Shown: positions 9,253-17,645 of the stretch, piece after piece | How the letters are laid out: each line of letters begins with the position of its first letter | Numbering within the stretch: position 1 is the first letter of the stretch | The notes under the pieces: model-generated | What the model was told of the DNA's origin: nothing | The model's input: only the letters and a program-made list of their open reading frames with translations | Database searches by the model: none | Made by a program: the position numbers and the translations under genes | Source: Pedosphaera sp. | GTDB taxonomy: Bacteria > Verrucomicrobiota > Verrucomicrobiia > Limisphaerales > JADLHS01 | NCBI GenBank assembly: GCA_009695195.1 | Contig: SIBJ01000014.1 | Location: 1 to 62,339 of the forward strand | Length of the DNA: 62,339 nucleotides | Reading direction: 5' to 3'

Positions 9253-10161
9253 TCAGTGCCCCAACAATTTTGGCGCGTCGCGCAGGAAGTCCATCACCCA
9301 CGGCAGCAGCGCGAAAGTTGTCGCGTCGAAAAACCCGTGCGCCATCACCGCCGGCCAGATTGAGCGGTGCAGCACCATGATCAGCCCAAGCAAAAATCCG
9401 ATCACGGTGGTCAGGCCGACGGCCAGCACTCACATCGGCAGATGGCCGAGGCCGAAGATGACCGCGCCAATCGCCACCGCCCCGATCTGACCGAACCGCG
9501 ACCCGAACGCCCGCGGCCAGAGCGCGCGCATTCCGGCGAGGAAACCGGAGCGCCAAAGTTCCTCGCGCAAACCGGCGACCACGAAGCTGACCAGCGTGAT
9601 CGTCAGCCAAAAATACGCCGGACTGCTCTTCATAGCCGGAACATCCACGATGGTTTCCACCTGCGGCCGGTTATCGAGCGTGAACTGCTCGATGCTATCC
9701 GATGAAACCTTGCCCGTTGCCATCACCACCAACATCACGGCGACCGCCACCACGCCCGCCGCGAGGCGGATGGCGATGGAGTAACCAACGCCGAGCGGCA
9801 CTACCCAGAATCCCGGTCGCCAGCGCAAAAGCAATTCGTCGCGCGAGGCCCGCGAGGCCAGCCAACCCAGCGCGAAGATAACGCCGAAGATCAATAACTC
9901 GGCACCGCACACGAAGAGCAATCCCTTCGCACTACCGGAAAGTGCCGGCCCGTCCCGCTCGATGGCCCCCACCGACGCGAGGCTCAGCAGCAGCGGGTAC
10001 GAGCCGATCACCAGCAGATGTATCCACCAGCGCCAGCGCCCGATGGACCGAATTTTCTCCGGCAGAATCGGTGGAACTGGCAGTGGCGGTTCGGCCAAAG
10101 GCAACGCGGGCGCACCGGCTTCCACCGGTGCGCCCGCGTTCGGAAGATTTTCGCCGTTCAC
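9253..10161 (-). pseudogene. CPBP-family intramembrane protease, interrupted by in-frame TGA
   Basis: Read on the minus strand from a GTG at 10161, the frame encodes a multi-pass membrane protein with CPBP (Rce1/CAAX-like) motif 1 (GLREELWRSGFL, the EExxxR motif) and motif 2 (FGLGH). A TGA at 9432-9430 then stops it after GHLPM. The same frame continues without a break: VLAVGLTTVIGFLLGLIM, then MAHGFFDATTF, which holds the third motif (HxxxD/N), to a TGA at 9255-9253. All the family's catalytic motifs are present only if the inner TGA is read through or is an error. The gene starts within the stop codon of the glutathione peroxidase gene (GTGA overlap), so the two are coupled. TGA is used as a normal stop elsewhere in the window. 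The intact short product would be 243 residues (9430-10161). Confidence 0.8.
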
Positions 10162-10703
10162 TTCGCGGCGAGAGCGGCTTCAATTTCCTTCATCACCTCT
10201 TCGGCATCCGGCGTGGTCCGCGGCTCGAAACGTTTCAGGATTTTGCCATCCTTGCCGATGAGGAATTTGCCGAAGTTCCATTTGATGTCGCCGGGGAAGG
10301 GCGAGTCCTTGCCCGCGAGCGAGACGTAAAGCGCGTGGCGTTTCTCGCCGTTCACGTCCAGCTTGTCGAAGAGCGGGAAGGTGACATTGTATTTGGTGGA
10401 GCAGAACTGTTTGATCTCCTCGTTCGTGCCCGGCTCCTGGCTGTTGAACTGGTTGCACGGGAAGCCGAGGACGGTGAAGCCCTTGGCCTTGTATTTTTGC
10501 TGGAGCGCTTCGAGCGCCTTGTATTGCGGCGTGAGGCCGCACTTGGAAGCGACGTTGACGATGAGCAGCACCTTGCCCTTGTAAGCGGCGAGCGTGGTGT
10601 CCTTGCCGTCAATGTCCTTGAGCTTGGTGTTGTGAATGGATTCCGCGTGCGCGGCGAGGGATTGCAACAGCAGCAGTGCGGCAAGCAGGGCGATCATTTT
10701 CAT
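10158..10703 (-). CDS. Glutathione peroxidase family protein with signal peptide
   Basis: The 181-residue thiol peroxidase has family motifs in order: NVASKCG with the peroxidatic Cys at residue 55, LGFPCNQF near residue 83, and KWNF near residue 145. The peroxidatic residue is Cys, not selenocysteine. The first 20 residues (MKMIALLAALLLLQSLAAHA) form a signal peptide ending in an AHA cleavage site, so it is probably periplasmic, where it would reduce peroxides with thioredoxin-like reductants. The ATG at 10703 fits the signal peptide; no clear Shine-Dalgarno sequence precedes it. Its stop overlaps the start of the broken CPBP gene. Confidence 0.92.
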   Translation of the reverse strand: MKMIALLAALLLLQSLAAHAESIHNTKLKDIDGKDTTLAAYKGKVLLIVNVASKCGLTPQYKALEALQQKYKAKGFTVLGFPCNQFNSQEPGTNEEIKQFCSTKYNVTFPLFDKLDVNGEKRHALYVSLAGKDSPFPGDIKWNFGKFLIGKDGKILKRFEPRTTPDAEEVMKEIEAALAAK

Positions 10704-10767
10704 GCCGGGAGGATGACGCGAATTGACAAGATGTCAAATCTTGAAAGGCGGGCAGTGACGGGAGTGA

Positions 10768-10895
10768 AATTCCAAGCACCAAGCTCCAGAGAAGTTCCAA
10801 ACACCAAGAACCAAACACTTCACGCGGAGGCGGTTTGAAGTTTGAGGCTTGATGCTTCTCTGGCGCTTGGAGGTTAGAGCTGTGCTTCTCAAATT
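10768..10895. repeat. Long imperfect palindrome of the CCAAACACCAA type
   Basis: The left arm contains repeats of CCAAG/CCAAACACCAA, and the right arm has their complement (CTTGG, TTTGAGG). The best-paired part is 10779-10794 (CCAAGCTCCAGAGAAG) with 10855-10870 (CTTCTCTGGCGCTTGG), matching at 15 of 16 positions. It fills the intergenic region between the divergent glutathione peroxidase and yajQ genes. It resembles the palindrome at 24842-24927 in sequence and design, so both probably belong to one dispersed repeat family. Confidence 0.65.
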
Positions 10896-10931
10896 TCTTC
10901 CCATCCGCCGCCGGGCAATTACCATTCCGCC

Positions 10932-11417
10932 ATGCCATCATTCGACATTGTCAGTGAAGTGAACTCGATGGAAATCGAGAACGCGGTGAACATCGCCAAG
11001 AAGGAACTCGCGAACCGGTTTGATTTCAAGGGCAGCAAAGCCGAGATCGTCCTCGAAAAGAACGAGATCAAGTTGTCCGCCGAAGATCAGTTCAAGATCG
11101 AGGCCCTCGTGGAGATCGTCATCGGCAAGGTCGCCAAGCGCAACATCAGCATGAAAAATGTGGAGCAATGCGAGCCCGATGTTTCGCCGCTGGGCCACGC
11201 GCGGCAGGTCATCAAGATCAAACAGGGCATCGCCACCGACATTGCGAAGGAGATCACTGGCTTCATCCGCGAAAGCAAGTTCAAGGTCACGACGCAGATT
11301 CAGGAAAGCCAGGTGCGCGTGACTGGGAAAAGCCGGGATGATTTGCAGGCGGTCATCGCCGCCGTGCGCGGCAAAGATTTCCCCGTGGCGTTGCAGTTCC
11401 AGAATTTCCGGGACTGA
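10932..11417 (+). CDS. yajQ: YajQ family nucleotide-binding protein (UPF0234)
   Basis: The 161-residue protein matches the YajQ family over its full length: MPSFDIVSEV at the start, the NRFDFKGSKAEI segment near residue 32, KQGIATDIAKEITGFI near residue 97, and the VRVTGKSRDDLQAVI...DFPVALQFQNFRD ending. Members fold into two ferredoxin-like domains and bind nucleotides; some bind cyclic di-GMP as effectors. No signal peptide, so cytoplasmic. The tilS gene starts 27 bases later and may be co-transcribed. Confidence 0.95.
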   Translation: MPSFDIVSEVNSMEIENAVNIAKKELANRFDFKGSKAEIVLEKNEIKLSAEDQFKIEALVEIVIGKVAKRNISMKNVEQCEPDVSPLGHARQVIKIKQGIATDIAKEITGFIRESKFKVTTQIQESQVRVTGKSRDDLQAVIAAVRGKDFPVALQFQNFRD

Positions 11418-11444
11418 TTCGCCCCAGCGCCGTAATATCGGCGC

Positions 11445-12809
11445 GTGCAGAATTTGTCAGAGCAGGTTGAGCAATCCATCCGCACGCGAAAACTTTTCCA
11501 ACGCGGCGAGCGGATTCTTGTCGCCGTCTCCGGGGGCGTGGATTCGATGGTCCTGCTCACCGTTCTCAACCAACTCGCGCAGGAATCCGGTTGCCAGCTC
11601 GCCGTGGCCCACTTCAATCATCGGTTGCGCGGGCGCAGCAGCGACGCCGACGAACGGTTCGTGGCGCAGGCCGCCGCCCGGTTGAAGCTTCCGTTGTTTT
11701 CCGTCGGCGCAGACGTCAGGTCGCACGCAAAGCAGCGCGGCTTGTCCGTTGAAATGGCCGCGCGCGAACTGCGGCACAGATTTCTCGCGCGCACCGCCCG
11801 ACGTTGGCGATGCAAATCCGTGGCGCTCGCCCATCACGCGGACGACCAGGTCGAACTTTTTTTCCTCCGGTTGTTGCGCGGCTCGGGCGGGCGGGGGCTG
11901 GCCGGAATGAAATGGCGTTCGCCTTCGCCAAGTGATCCGCGCATTCAGCTCGTGCGCCCGCTTCTCGACGTGACCCGCGCCGAGATCGAAGTCTTCGCGC
12001 GCGAACAACGAATCCGTTTCCGCACTGACGTGAGCAATGGCTCGTCTGACTTTCTGCGAAATCGAATCCGCAACGAACTGTTGCCAAACCTCCGGCGTCG
12101 CTTCCAGCCGGCGCTCAATCGGAACGTGCTGCGCTTGATGGAAATTGTCGGCAGCGAAACGGCCGCCGTCGAAACTTTGGCCGCCGACTGGCTTCGACAC
12201 CAGCGACCTGGGTTCGACCGGCTGCATGTCGCCGTCCAACGTTGCATCTTGCAGACGCAACTCCACGAGCGCGGACTTCAAACGGAATTTGATTTGATCG
12301 AGGCACTGCGTTTGGCTCCAGCCACACCTGTGATGGTCGCGCCGAAGGTACAGGCCGTCCGCGACCAAGCCGGGAGGTTGACAGTGACGACGCTCAAGCC
12401 GGCGAGTTTCCGGCGCGACCAGAAACCCGTGACGCTGAAGGGCAGGGCAGGGGAGGTTGACTTTGGCGGTTTACGAATTAAGTGGCGAACGGCAACTCAA
12501 CGAGGCGCACGTTTGCCAGCCGGCAGGTTGCAGCAGGAAATTTTTGATGCAGACAAAGTCGGCGAGAGAATACTTTTGCGTCATTGGCGCGCGGGTGACC
12601 GCTTTCAACCCATCGGCATGAAGGCCGCCGTGAAATTGCAGGATTGGTTCACCAATTTGAAGATTCCGCGCACGCGCCGTCGCGGCCTGGTCATCGCCAC
12701 CACGGCTGCCGGCGAAATCTTTTGGGTGCAAGACCTGCGGATCGGCGAACGGTTCAAGATCACCACCGGCACAACGCGCGCCTTGCATTGGCGTTGGCAA
12801 CCGGGTTAA
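11445..12809 (+). CDS. tilS: tRNA(Ile)-lysidine synthase
   Basis: The 454-residue enzyme converts the wobble C34 of the minor tRNA-Ile to lysidine so that it reads AUA as isoleucine. The PP-loop ATP-binding motif VSGGVDSMVLL lies near residues 28-38, followed by the NHRLRG signature and the HHADDQVELFFLRLLRGSG segment near residues 138-158. The C-terminal part (about 370-450) contains the TilS C-terminal domain (WRAGDRFQPIGM...KLQDWFTNLKIPRTRR). The start is a GTG at 11445. Length is normal for a full TilS. It is followed by ftsH, a common neighbour of tilS in bacteria. Confidence 0.95.
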   Translation: MQNLSEQVEQSIRTRKLFQRGERILVAVSGGVDSMVLLTVLNQLAQESGCQLAVAHFNHRLRGRSSDADERFVAQAAARLKLPLFSVGADVRSHAKQRGLSVEMAARELRHRFLARTARRWRCKSVALAHHADDQVELFFLRLLRGSGGRGLAGMKWRSPSPSDPRIQLVRPLLDVTRAEIEVFAREQRIRFRTDVSNGSSDFLRNRIRNELLPNLRRRFQPALNRNVLRLMEIVGSETAAVETLAADWLRHQRPGFDRLHVAVQRCILQTQLHERGLQTEFDLIEALRLAPATPVMVAPKVQAVRDQAGRLTVTTLKPASFRRDQKPVTLKGRAGEVDFGGLRIKWRTATQRGARLPAGRLQQEIFDADKVGERILLRHWRAGDRFQPIGMKAAVKLQDWFTNLKIPRTRRRGLVIATTAAGEIFWVQDLRIGERFKITTGTTRALHWRWQPG

Positions 12810-12882
12810 TTTACTGCGGTCAATTTACCGCGTTGCGGCCAATGGGCAACCGTGGTAGCTTGGCGCGCAATTTTTACGAATC

Positions 12883-14931
12883 ATGGCTGACGACAATCGC
12901 AACAACGATAACGACAAGAACCGGAAGGGCGGAGAATTCCGCGTGCCGCCGCGCACGTGGATCGTCTGGATCGCCATTATCGGCGGATTGGTTTCCCTGA
13001 TCACGCTGAAGGAGAAGATGGATTCCTCCGACCGCAAGGACATCACCTCGGGCGAATTGTTCCAAATGGTCCGGTCGAACCGGATCGCCAGTGCCACGAT
13101 CAATTACGGCACGCCCGCCAACTTGAAGGAGATCGTCGGCAAATATTACCTGGCGGATCGCGATGGCAACATTTTGAAAGATGCGAACGGCCAGCCGAAA
13201 CTCGAGTCCTTTCGCGCCAGTGTCCGCCTGACGGACGACGTGGAAAAAATGCTCCTGCCTCCGGGCGGCAACTTCGAGCCGAAGGAGATGAACCCGCTCT
13301 GGATCAACTTCGGCTACCAGTTGCTTTTCTTTTTCATCATCGGCTTGTTCATCTGGTTTTTCTTCATCCGGCAATTGAAGATGGCCGGGAAGGGCGCGCT
13401 CAGTTTTGGCAAGAGCAAGGCCCGCATGTTGGCGAAGGAGCGTAACAAAACGACGTTCAAGGACGTGGCCGGCGTGGACGAAGCCATCGAGGAAGTTTCC
13501 GAACTCGTCGAGTTTTTGAAGGACCCGAAAAAGTTTCAACGTCTCGGCGGTCGCATTCCCAAAGGCGTGCTGATGGTTGGCCCGCCCGGCACCGGCAAGA
13601 CGCTGCTTGCGAAAGCCATCGCCGGCGAAGCGGACGCGGCGTTCTTCAGCATCAGCGGTTCGGATTTCGTCGAGATGTTTGTCGGCGTCGGCGCGAGCCG
13701 CGTGCGCGACATGTTCGATCAGGCGCGCAAGAATGTTCCCTGCCTCGTGTTCATTGATGAAATTGACGCGGTCGGTCGCTCGCGCGGGCACGGTCTCGGC
13801 GGTGGCAACGACGAGCGCGAACAAACGCTGAATGCGTTACTCGTCGAAATGGACGGTTTCGATACGCAGGAAGGCATCATCATCATCGCGGCAACCAACC
13901 GCCCCGATGTACTCGATCCTGCGCTGTTGCGGCCCGGACGTTTCGACCGCCAGGTGATGGTGAACCTGCCGGACGTGCGCGGGCGCGAGGGAATTTTGAA
14001 AGTTCACGCCAAGAACGTAAAGCTCTCGCCCAATGTTGATCTCTCGGTGATCGCACGCGGGACGCCCGGTTACTCCGGCGCGGAACTGGCGAATCTTTTG
14101 AACGAAGCCGCGTTGCTCGCGGCGCGCACCAACAAGAAGGGCATCGGTATGCCGGAGTTGGAAGAAGCGCGCGACAAAGTCCGTTGGGGCCGCGAGCGGC
14201 GCAGCATGGCGATGACGGACGAGGACAAGAAATTTACCGCGTGGCACGAAGCCGGGCACGCGCTCGTCAACGTCGTGCTCACGCACACGCACCCGTTGCA
14301 CAAGGTCACGATCATTCCGCGCGGTCAGGCGCTTGGCTCGACGATGTATCTGCCGAAGGACGACATTCTCAGCCGCAAGCGCAAAGAAATGCTCGACCTC
14401 ATTTGCGTCACGATGGCCGGGCGCATCGCGGAGGAGATCGTGTCGGACGACATTTCCAGCGGTGCCGCGGGAGACATTCAGCAGGCGACCGCGATGGCGC
14501 GCGCGATGGTTTGCAACTGGGGCATGAGCGACAAACTCGGCATGGTGCAATACGGCGCGGATAGCGAATACGTTCTCCTCGGACGCGACATGACCCGCAG
14601 CAAGGATTACAGCGAGAATACGGCGCAGGAGATTGACGGCGAGGTCCGGAAAATCATCGAGGAATCCTTCCGGCGCGCGAAGGAGATCATTGACACCCAT
14701 CGCGACAAACTGGAGTTGATCGCCAAAGCGTTGCTGGATTATGAAACGCTGGAAGGTTCGCAAGTCGTGGACATCATCCGCACCGGCACCTTTACGCCGC
14801 CGGAAAAACCGACCGATGTCGGGCCGCTGATGGGCGCTCCCGCCGGGACTCCCCTCCCCGAACCGCCCGCGAAACCCACGCCGCCGAAATTGCCTGGCCT
14901 CGGCTCGCCGTCGCCTGCGCCGGCAACCTAA
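12883..14931 (+). CDS. ftsH: ATP-dependent zinc metalloprotease FtsH
   Basis: The 682-residue protein is a membrane-anchored AAA+ protease that degrades unassembled or regulated membrane and cytosolic proteins. The first transmembrane segment is at about 24-42, a periplasmic stretch follows, and a second segment is at about 143-163. Walker A is GPPGTGKT near residue 231, Walker B is FIDEIDAVG, and the AAA second region ([18 protein letters not shown]) follows. The zinc motif HEAGH is near residue 454, with the third ligand expected in [14 protein letters not shown] near 525-535. The C-terminus is proline-rich ([14 protein letters not shown]) and probably disordered. It follows tilS by 73 bases and may share its transcript. 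Confidence 0.97.
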   Translation: MADDNRNNDNDKNRKGGEFRVPPRTWIVWIAIIGGLVSLITLKEKMDSSDRKDITSGELFQMVRSNRIASATINYGTPANLKEIVGKYYLADRDGNILKDANGQPKLESFRASVRLTDDVEKMLLPPGGNFEPKEMNPLWINFGYQLLFFFIIGLFIWFFFIRQLKMAGKGALSFGKSKARMLAKERNKTTFKDVAGVDEAIEEVSELVEFLKDPKKFQRLGGRIPKGVLMVGPPGTGKTLLAKAIAGEADAAFFSISGSDFVEMFVGVGASRVRDMFDQARKNVPCLVFIDEIDAVGRSRGHGLGGGNDEREQTLNALLVEMDGFDTQEGIIIIAATNRPDVLDPALLRPGRFDRQVMVNLPDVRGREGILKVHAKNVKLSPNVDLSVIARGTPGYSGAELANLLNEAALLAARTNKKGIGMPELEEARDKVRWGRERRSMAMTDEDKKFTAWHEAGHALVNVVLTHTHPLHKVTIIPRGQALGSTMYLPKDDILSRKRKEMLDLICVTMAGRIAEEIVSDDISSGAAGDIQQATAMARAMVCNWGMSDKLGMVQYGADSEYVLLGRDMTRSKDYSENTAQEIDGEVRKIIEESFRRAKEIIDTHRDKLELIAKALLDYETLEGSQVVDIIRTGTFTPPEKPTDVGPLMGAPAGTPLPEPPAKPTPPKLPGLGSPSPAPAT

Positions 14932-14976
14932 TCTTCCACCTTTCCTGCCGCGCCACCTTCTGGTTATCTGTCGCGC

Positions 14977-15660
14977 ATGATTATCGCGCCGTCGCTGCTC
15001 GCCGCGGATTATGGGCAGTTCGCCAAAGAGACTTTGCGCGCCGCCAAGTCCGGCGCGGAGTGGCTGCACCTCGACATCATGGACGGCCATTTCGTTCCGA
15101 ACATCTCGTTCGGCCCGCACGTCGTCAAAACCATCCGCCCCCTGACGAAAATGTTTTTCGACGTACACTTGATGTGCTCGAAGCCGGAGATTTTGCTCGA
15201 ACCTTTCGCCCAGGGCGGCGCGGATCAGATCATCGTTCACGTCGAGTTGGGCGAGCGGGTCGCGCAGTTGTTTTGGAAAATCCGCTCGCTCGGAAAGAAG
15301 GTCGGCCTCTGCCTCAACCCGCCCACGTCCATCGCCCTCGTGCAGCCGTATCTGGATCAGATTGATCACCTGCTCATCATGACGGTGAACCCCGGCTTCG
15401 GCGGACAGGAATTCATTTACGAGATGCTGCCGAAGATTCAACAGGCCGCGGCGTGGCGGGCCGAACGCAATCTCTCTTTCACGATTGGCGTGGACGGCGG
15501 CGTGAATTTCAAGACCGCCGGGGAATGTGCGCAGGCCGGCGCGGACGTTTTCGTCAGCGGGACAACGTTGTTCGCCGCGCACAGTCTGAAAGCCGCTGTG
15601 GCGAAAATGCGCAAGATCGTCCACGCGCACGACCCGGCGCTGGCGGATTTGAAAGCTTAA
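14977..15660 (+). CDS. rpe: Ribulose-phosphate 3-epimerase
   Basis: The 227-residue TIM-barrel enzyme interconverts ribulose 5-phosphate and xylulose 5-phosphate in the pentose phosphate pathway. It starts with IIAPSLLAADYG, has the metal-binding HLDIMDGHFVPNISFGP segment near residues 31-47, the MTVNPGFGGQEFI signature near 138-150, and the phosphate-binding GVDGGVN...GADVFVSGTTLF near the C-terminus. Length is normal. It sits 13 bases before the phosphohexomutase gene, so the two are probably an operon for sugar-phosphate metabolism. Confidence 0.96.
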   Translation: MIIAPSLLAADYGQFAKETLRAAKSGAEWLHLDIMDGHFVPNISFGPHVVKTIRPLTKMFFDVHLMCSKPEILLEPFAQGGADQIIVHVELGERVAQLFWKIRSLGKKVGLCLNPPTSIALVQPYLDQIDHLLIMTVNPGFGGQEFIYEMLPKIQQAAAWRAERNLSFTIGVDGGVNFKTAGECAQAGADVFVSGTTLFAAHSLKAAVAKMRKIVHAHDPALADLKA

Positions 15661-15673
15661 CCCCGGATTTTTC

Positions 15674-17089
15674 ATGAGCATCAAATTTGGAACGGACGGC
15701 TGGCGCGCGGTCATCGCCGAGGATTTCACGTTCGCAAACGTCGCGCGCGTGGCGCAGGCGACCGCAGATTACTGGAGCGCGAACCCAGTGGCCGGAACGG
15801 AAAAGAAGGTCATCATCGGTTATGACCGGCGGTTTTTCTCCGACCGCTTCGCGCAAACGACGGCCGAGGTCATGGTGGCGAATGGTTTCTCGGTCGTGCT
15901 CACGGCGGAGCCAACGCCGACGCCTTCCGTTTCCTTCGCGGTAAAGGCCCAGTCCGCCGTTGGCGGGGTGATGATCACGGCCAGCCACAATCCGCCGATC
16001 TTTAACGGGTTCAAACTCAAGTCTCACTACGGCGGTTCGAGCGACTCGGAAACCTGCAAGGCCATCGAGGGATGTCTCGATCAGACTTCACCTCGCAGCG
16101 TGAAGCTCGCCGACGCGATCGCTGATAATCGCGCGGTAGTCGAGGACGTTCGGCCCGCGCACTACGCGGCGCTGAAGAAACTGGTGGATTTCAAACTGAT
16201 CGCAAAGTCACGGTTGCGGTTCGCGCACGAGGCGTTGTTCGGCGTTGGTGCCGGATGTTTCCAGCAGATTCTCGCCGGCACGAGTTGCAAAGTCACCACG
16301 CTCAATGGCAACCACGATGTGCTATTCGGCGGCATCAATCCCGAACCCATCGAGAAGAATTATGCCCGCAGCCAGGCGTTCCTTCGCAAGCACCCGCACG
16401 ATCTTTGCCTTGTGACCGACGGCGACGCGGACCGCGTCGGTGGCATGGACGGTCGCGGCAAATATCTCTCGACGCACCAACTCATTTGTCTGTTGCTGCA
16501 TCACTTGTTCGCGAACCGAAAGGGCAGGGGGCGTGTGGTGAAGGCGCTGACGACGACGACGATGGTTGACAAGATGTGCGCCGCGTACGGGCTGCAACTC
16601 GTCGAGACCGGGGTCGGCTTCAAATATATTTGCGCCGAGATGCTCAAGGGCGATGTGCTCCTCGGGGCGGAGGAGAGCGGCGGCATCGGCTTTCCCGGAC
16701 ACATTCCGGAGCGGGACGGCATCGCGGCGGGCTTGATGTTGCTGGAGATGCTCGCGGTCGAGCGCTTGCCTTTGAACAAGCTCGTGGCGAAACTGGAAAA
16801 AGAATTCGGGCCGCACCGTTACGGCCGGATTGACACCCACTTCCCGCTCGAGAAGCGCGGCGCGCTGATGGAATTCCTAAAACAGAATCCGCCGGCGAAG
16901 TTATTGCGCTCGCCGCTCGCCGACGTGAAGAGTTTCGATGGTGTGAAGTTTGTTGCGCAGGACGGCTCGTGGCTCATGCTGCGCGGCTCGGGCACGGAAC
17001 CGATCCTGCGCATTTACGCCGAGGCTGGCTCGGACGCGGACGCGCGTCGGTTGCTGCGGCTCGGCGTCGAATTGACAAAGCGCGTCTGA
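15674..17089 (+). CDS. Phosphoglucomutase/phosphomannomutase family protein
   Basis: The 471-residue enzyme belongs to the alpha-D-phosphohexomutase superfamily. It starts with KFGTDGWRAVIAEDF, has the active-site serine loop ITASHNPPIFNG near residue 103, the metal-binding DGDADRVGG loop near residue 250, the sugar-binding EESGGIGFPGHIPERDG loop near residue 335, and the phosphate-binding RGSGTEPILRIY motif near residue 437. It should interconvert 1- and 6-phosphates of glucose or mannose; the exact sugar cannot be read from these motifs, so I give no symbol. It lies just after rpe, and a glycogen synthase gene is in the same window. Confidence 0.93.
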   Translation: MSIKFGTDGWRAVIAEDFTFANVARVAQATADYWSANPVAGTEKKVIIGYDRRFFSDRFAQTTAEVMVANGFSVVLTAEPTPTPSVSFAVKAQSAVGGVMITASHNPPIFNGFKLKSHYGGSSDSETCKAIEGCLDQTSPRSVKLADAIADNRAVVEDVRPAHYAALKKLVDFKLIAKSRLRFAHEALFGVGAGCFQQILAGTSCKVTTLNGNHDVLFGGINPEPIEKNYARSQAFLRKHPHDLCLVTDGDADRVGGMDGRGKYLSTHQLICLLLHHLFANRKGRGRVVKALTTTTMVDKMCAAYGLQLVETGVGFKYICAEMLKGDVLLGAEESGGIGFPGHIPERDGIAAGLMLLEMLAVERLPLNKLVAKLEKEFGPHRYGRIDTHFPLEKRGALMEFLKQNPPAKLLRSPLADVKSFDGVKFVAQDGSWLMLRGSGTEPILRIYAEAGSDADARRLLRLGVELTKRV

Positions 17090-17175
17090 TTTGCAAACCT
17101 CCCGGCGGTGGCAGTCGCATTTCCCGTGACTGCAAACTCCCTTGTCGGACTGGCATTGGCACGCCCATAGCTTTT

Positions 17176-17193
17176 ATTGGGCGGGAGCCCAAT
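17176..17193. other. Intergenic perfect hairpin
   Basis: ATTGGGC at 17176-17182 pairs perfectly with GCCCAAT at 17187-17193 around a GGGA tetraloop. It lies in the 175-base gap after the phosphohexomutase gene. No T-run follows, so it is a weak terminator candidate or an mRNA structure. I see nothing else in this gap. Confidence 0.45.
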
Positions 17194-17264
17194 GTTTCCT
17201 CACACAGCCGGGGTAGCACGTGTAGTGCATTTGCCAGGCTGACAAGGAAACAACAGAACCAAAT

Positions 17265-17612
17265 ATGAAACTTGTGAATCAGATGAAAAAGAGCATCAAG
17301 AAAGCCGTGGCGACGGCGACCGGAACCGCGGCCCGGAAGCCGGCGGCGAAATCCCAAAACACCACCACCACCATCGAAGCGCGCATTGACGTCGGCTTCG
17401 GCAACAGCCTCTTCGTGCGCGGCCAGGGCGCGGGCCTCTCGTGGGAACGCGGCACGCCGTTGACCTGCGTGGACGGAAGGGTCTGGCGCTTGACGGTGCC
17501 GGCGAAGGAAGCGGTGCAATTCAAACTGCTGCTGAACGATTCCGTCTGGGCGCAGGGCAACGACCTCGTGGCGGCGCCCGGGCAGCGCGTGGAAGTGACG
17601 CCGGCGTTCTGA
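17265..17612 (+). CDS. Small protein with glycogen-binding (CBM48/E-set)-like domain
   Basis: The 115-residue protein has a basic, Ala/Lys-rich N-terminal stretch of about 40 residues and then a beta-rich domain (about 40-115). The pattern ARIDVGFGNSLFVRGQG, LSWERGTPL, WRLTVP and FKLLLNDSVWAQG resembles the early-set/CBM48 modules that bind alpha-glucans in branching enzymes and AMPK. There is no catalytic domain and no signal peptide. A start at ATG 17283 is an alternative. It may tether something to glycogen or sense it; no partner is evident nearby apart from the phosphohexomutase upstream. The function is an inference. Confidence 0.65.
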   Translation: MKLVNQMKKSIKKAVATATGTAARKPAAKSQNTTTTIEARIDVGFGNSLFVRGQGAGLSWERGTPLTCVDGRVWRLTVPAKEAVQFKLLLNDSVWAQGNDLVAAPGQRVEVTPAF

Positions 17613-17620
17613 TGCCGGCA

Positions 17621-17644
17621 AGCGCCGGCGCGAATGCCGGCGCT
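17621..17644. terminator. GC-rich hairpin between convergent genes
   Basis: AGCGCCGGC at 17621-17629 pairs perfectly with GCCGGCGCT at 17636-17644 around a 6-base loop, with another GCCGGC just upstream at 17614-17619. It fills the 33-base gap between the small glycan-binding-like gene and the converging GH20 gene. There is no T-run, so it may be a repeat element acting as a two-way terminator. Confidence 0.5.
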
Positions 17645-17645
17645 C

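Noticed and set aside
9430..9432. TGA read as an amino acid (recoded genetic code or selenocysteine)
   Set aside because: TGA ends many intact genes in the window (for example lepA and DUF1501), and the position in CPBP proteases is not a known selenocysteine site.
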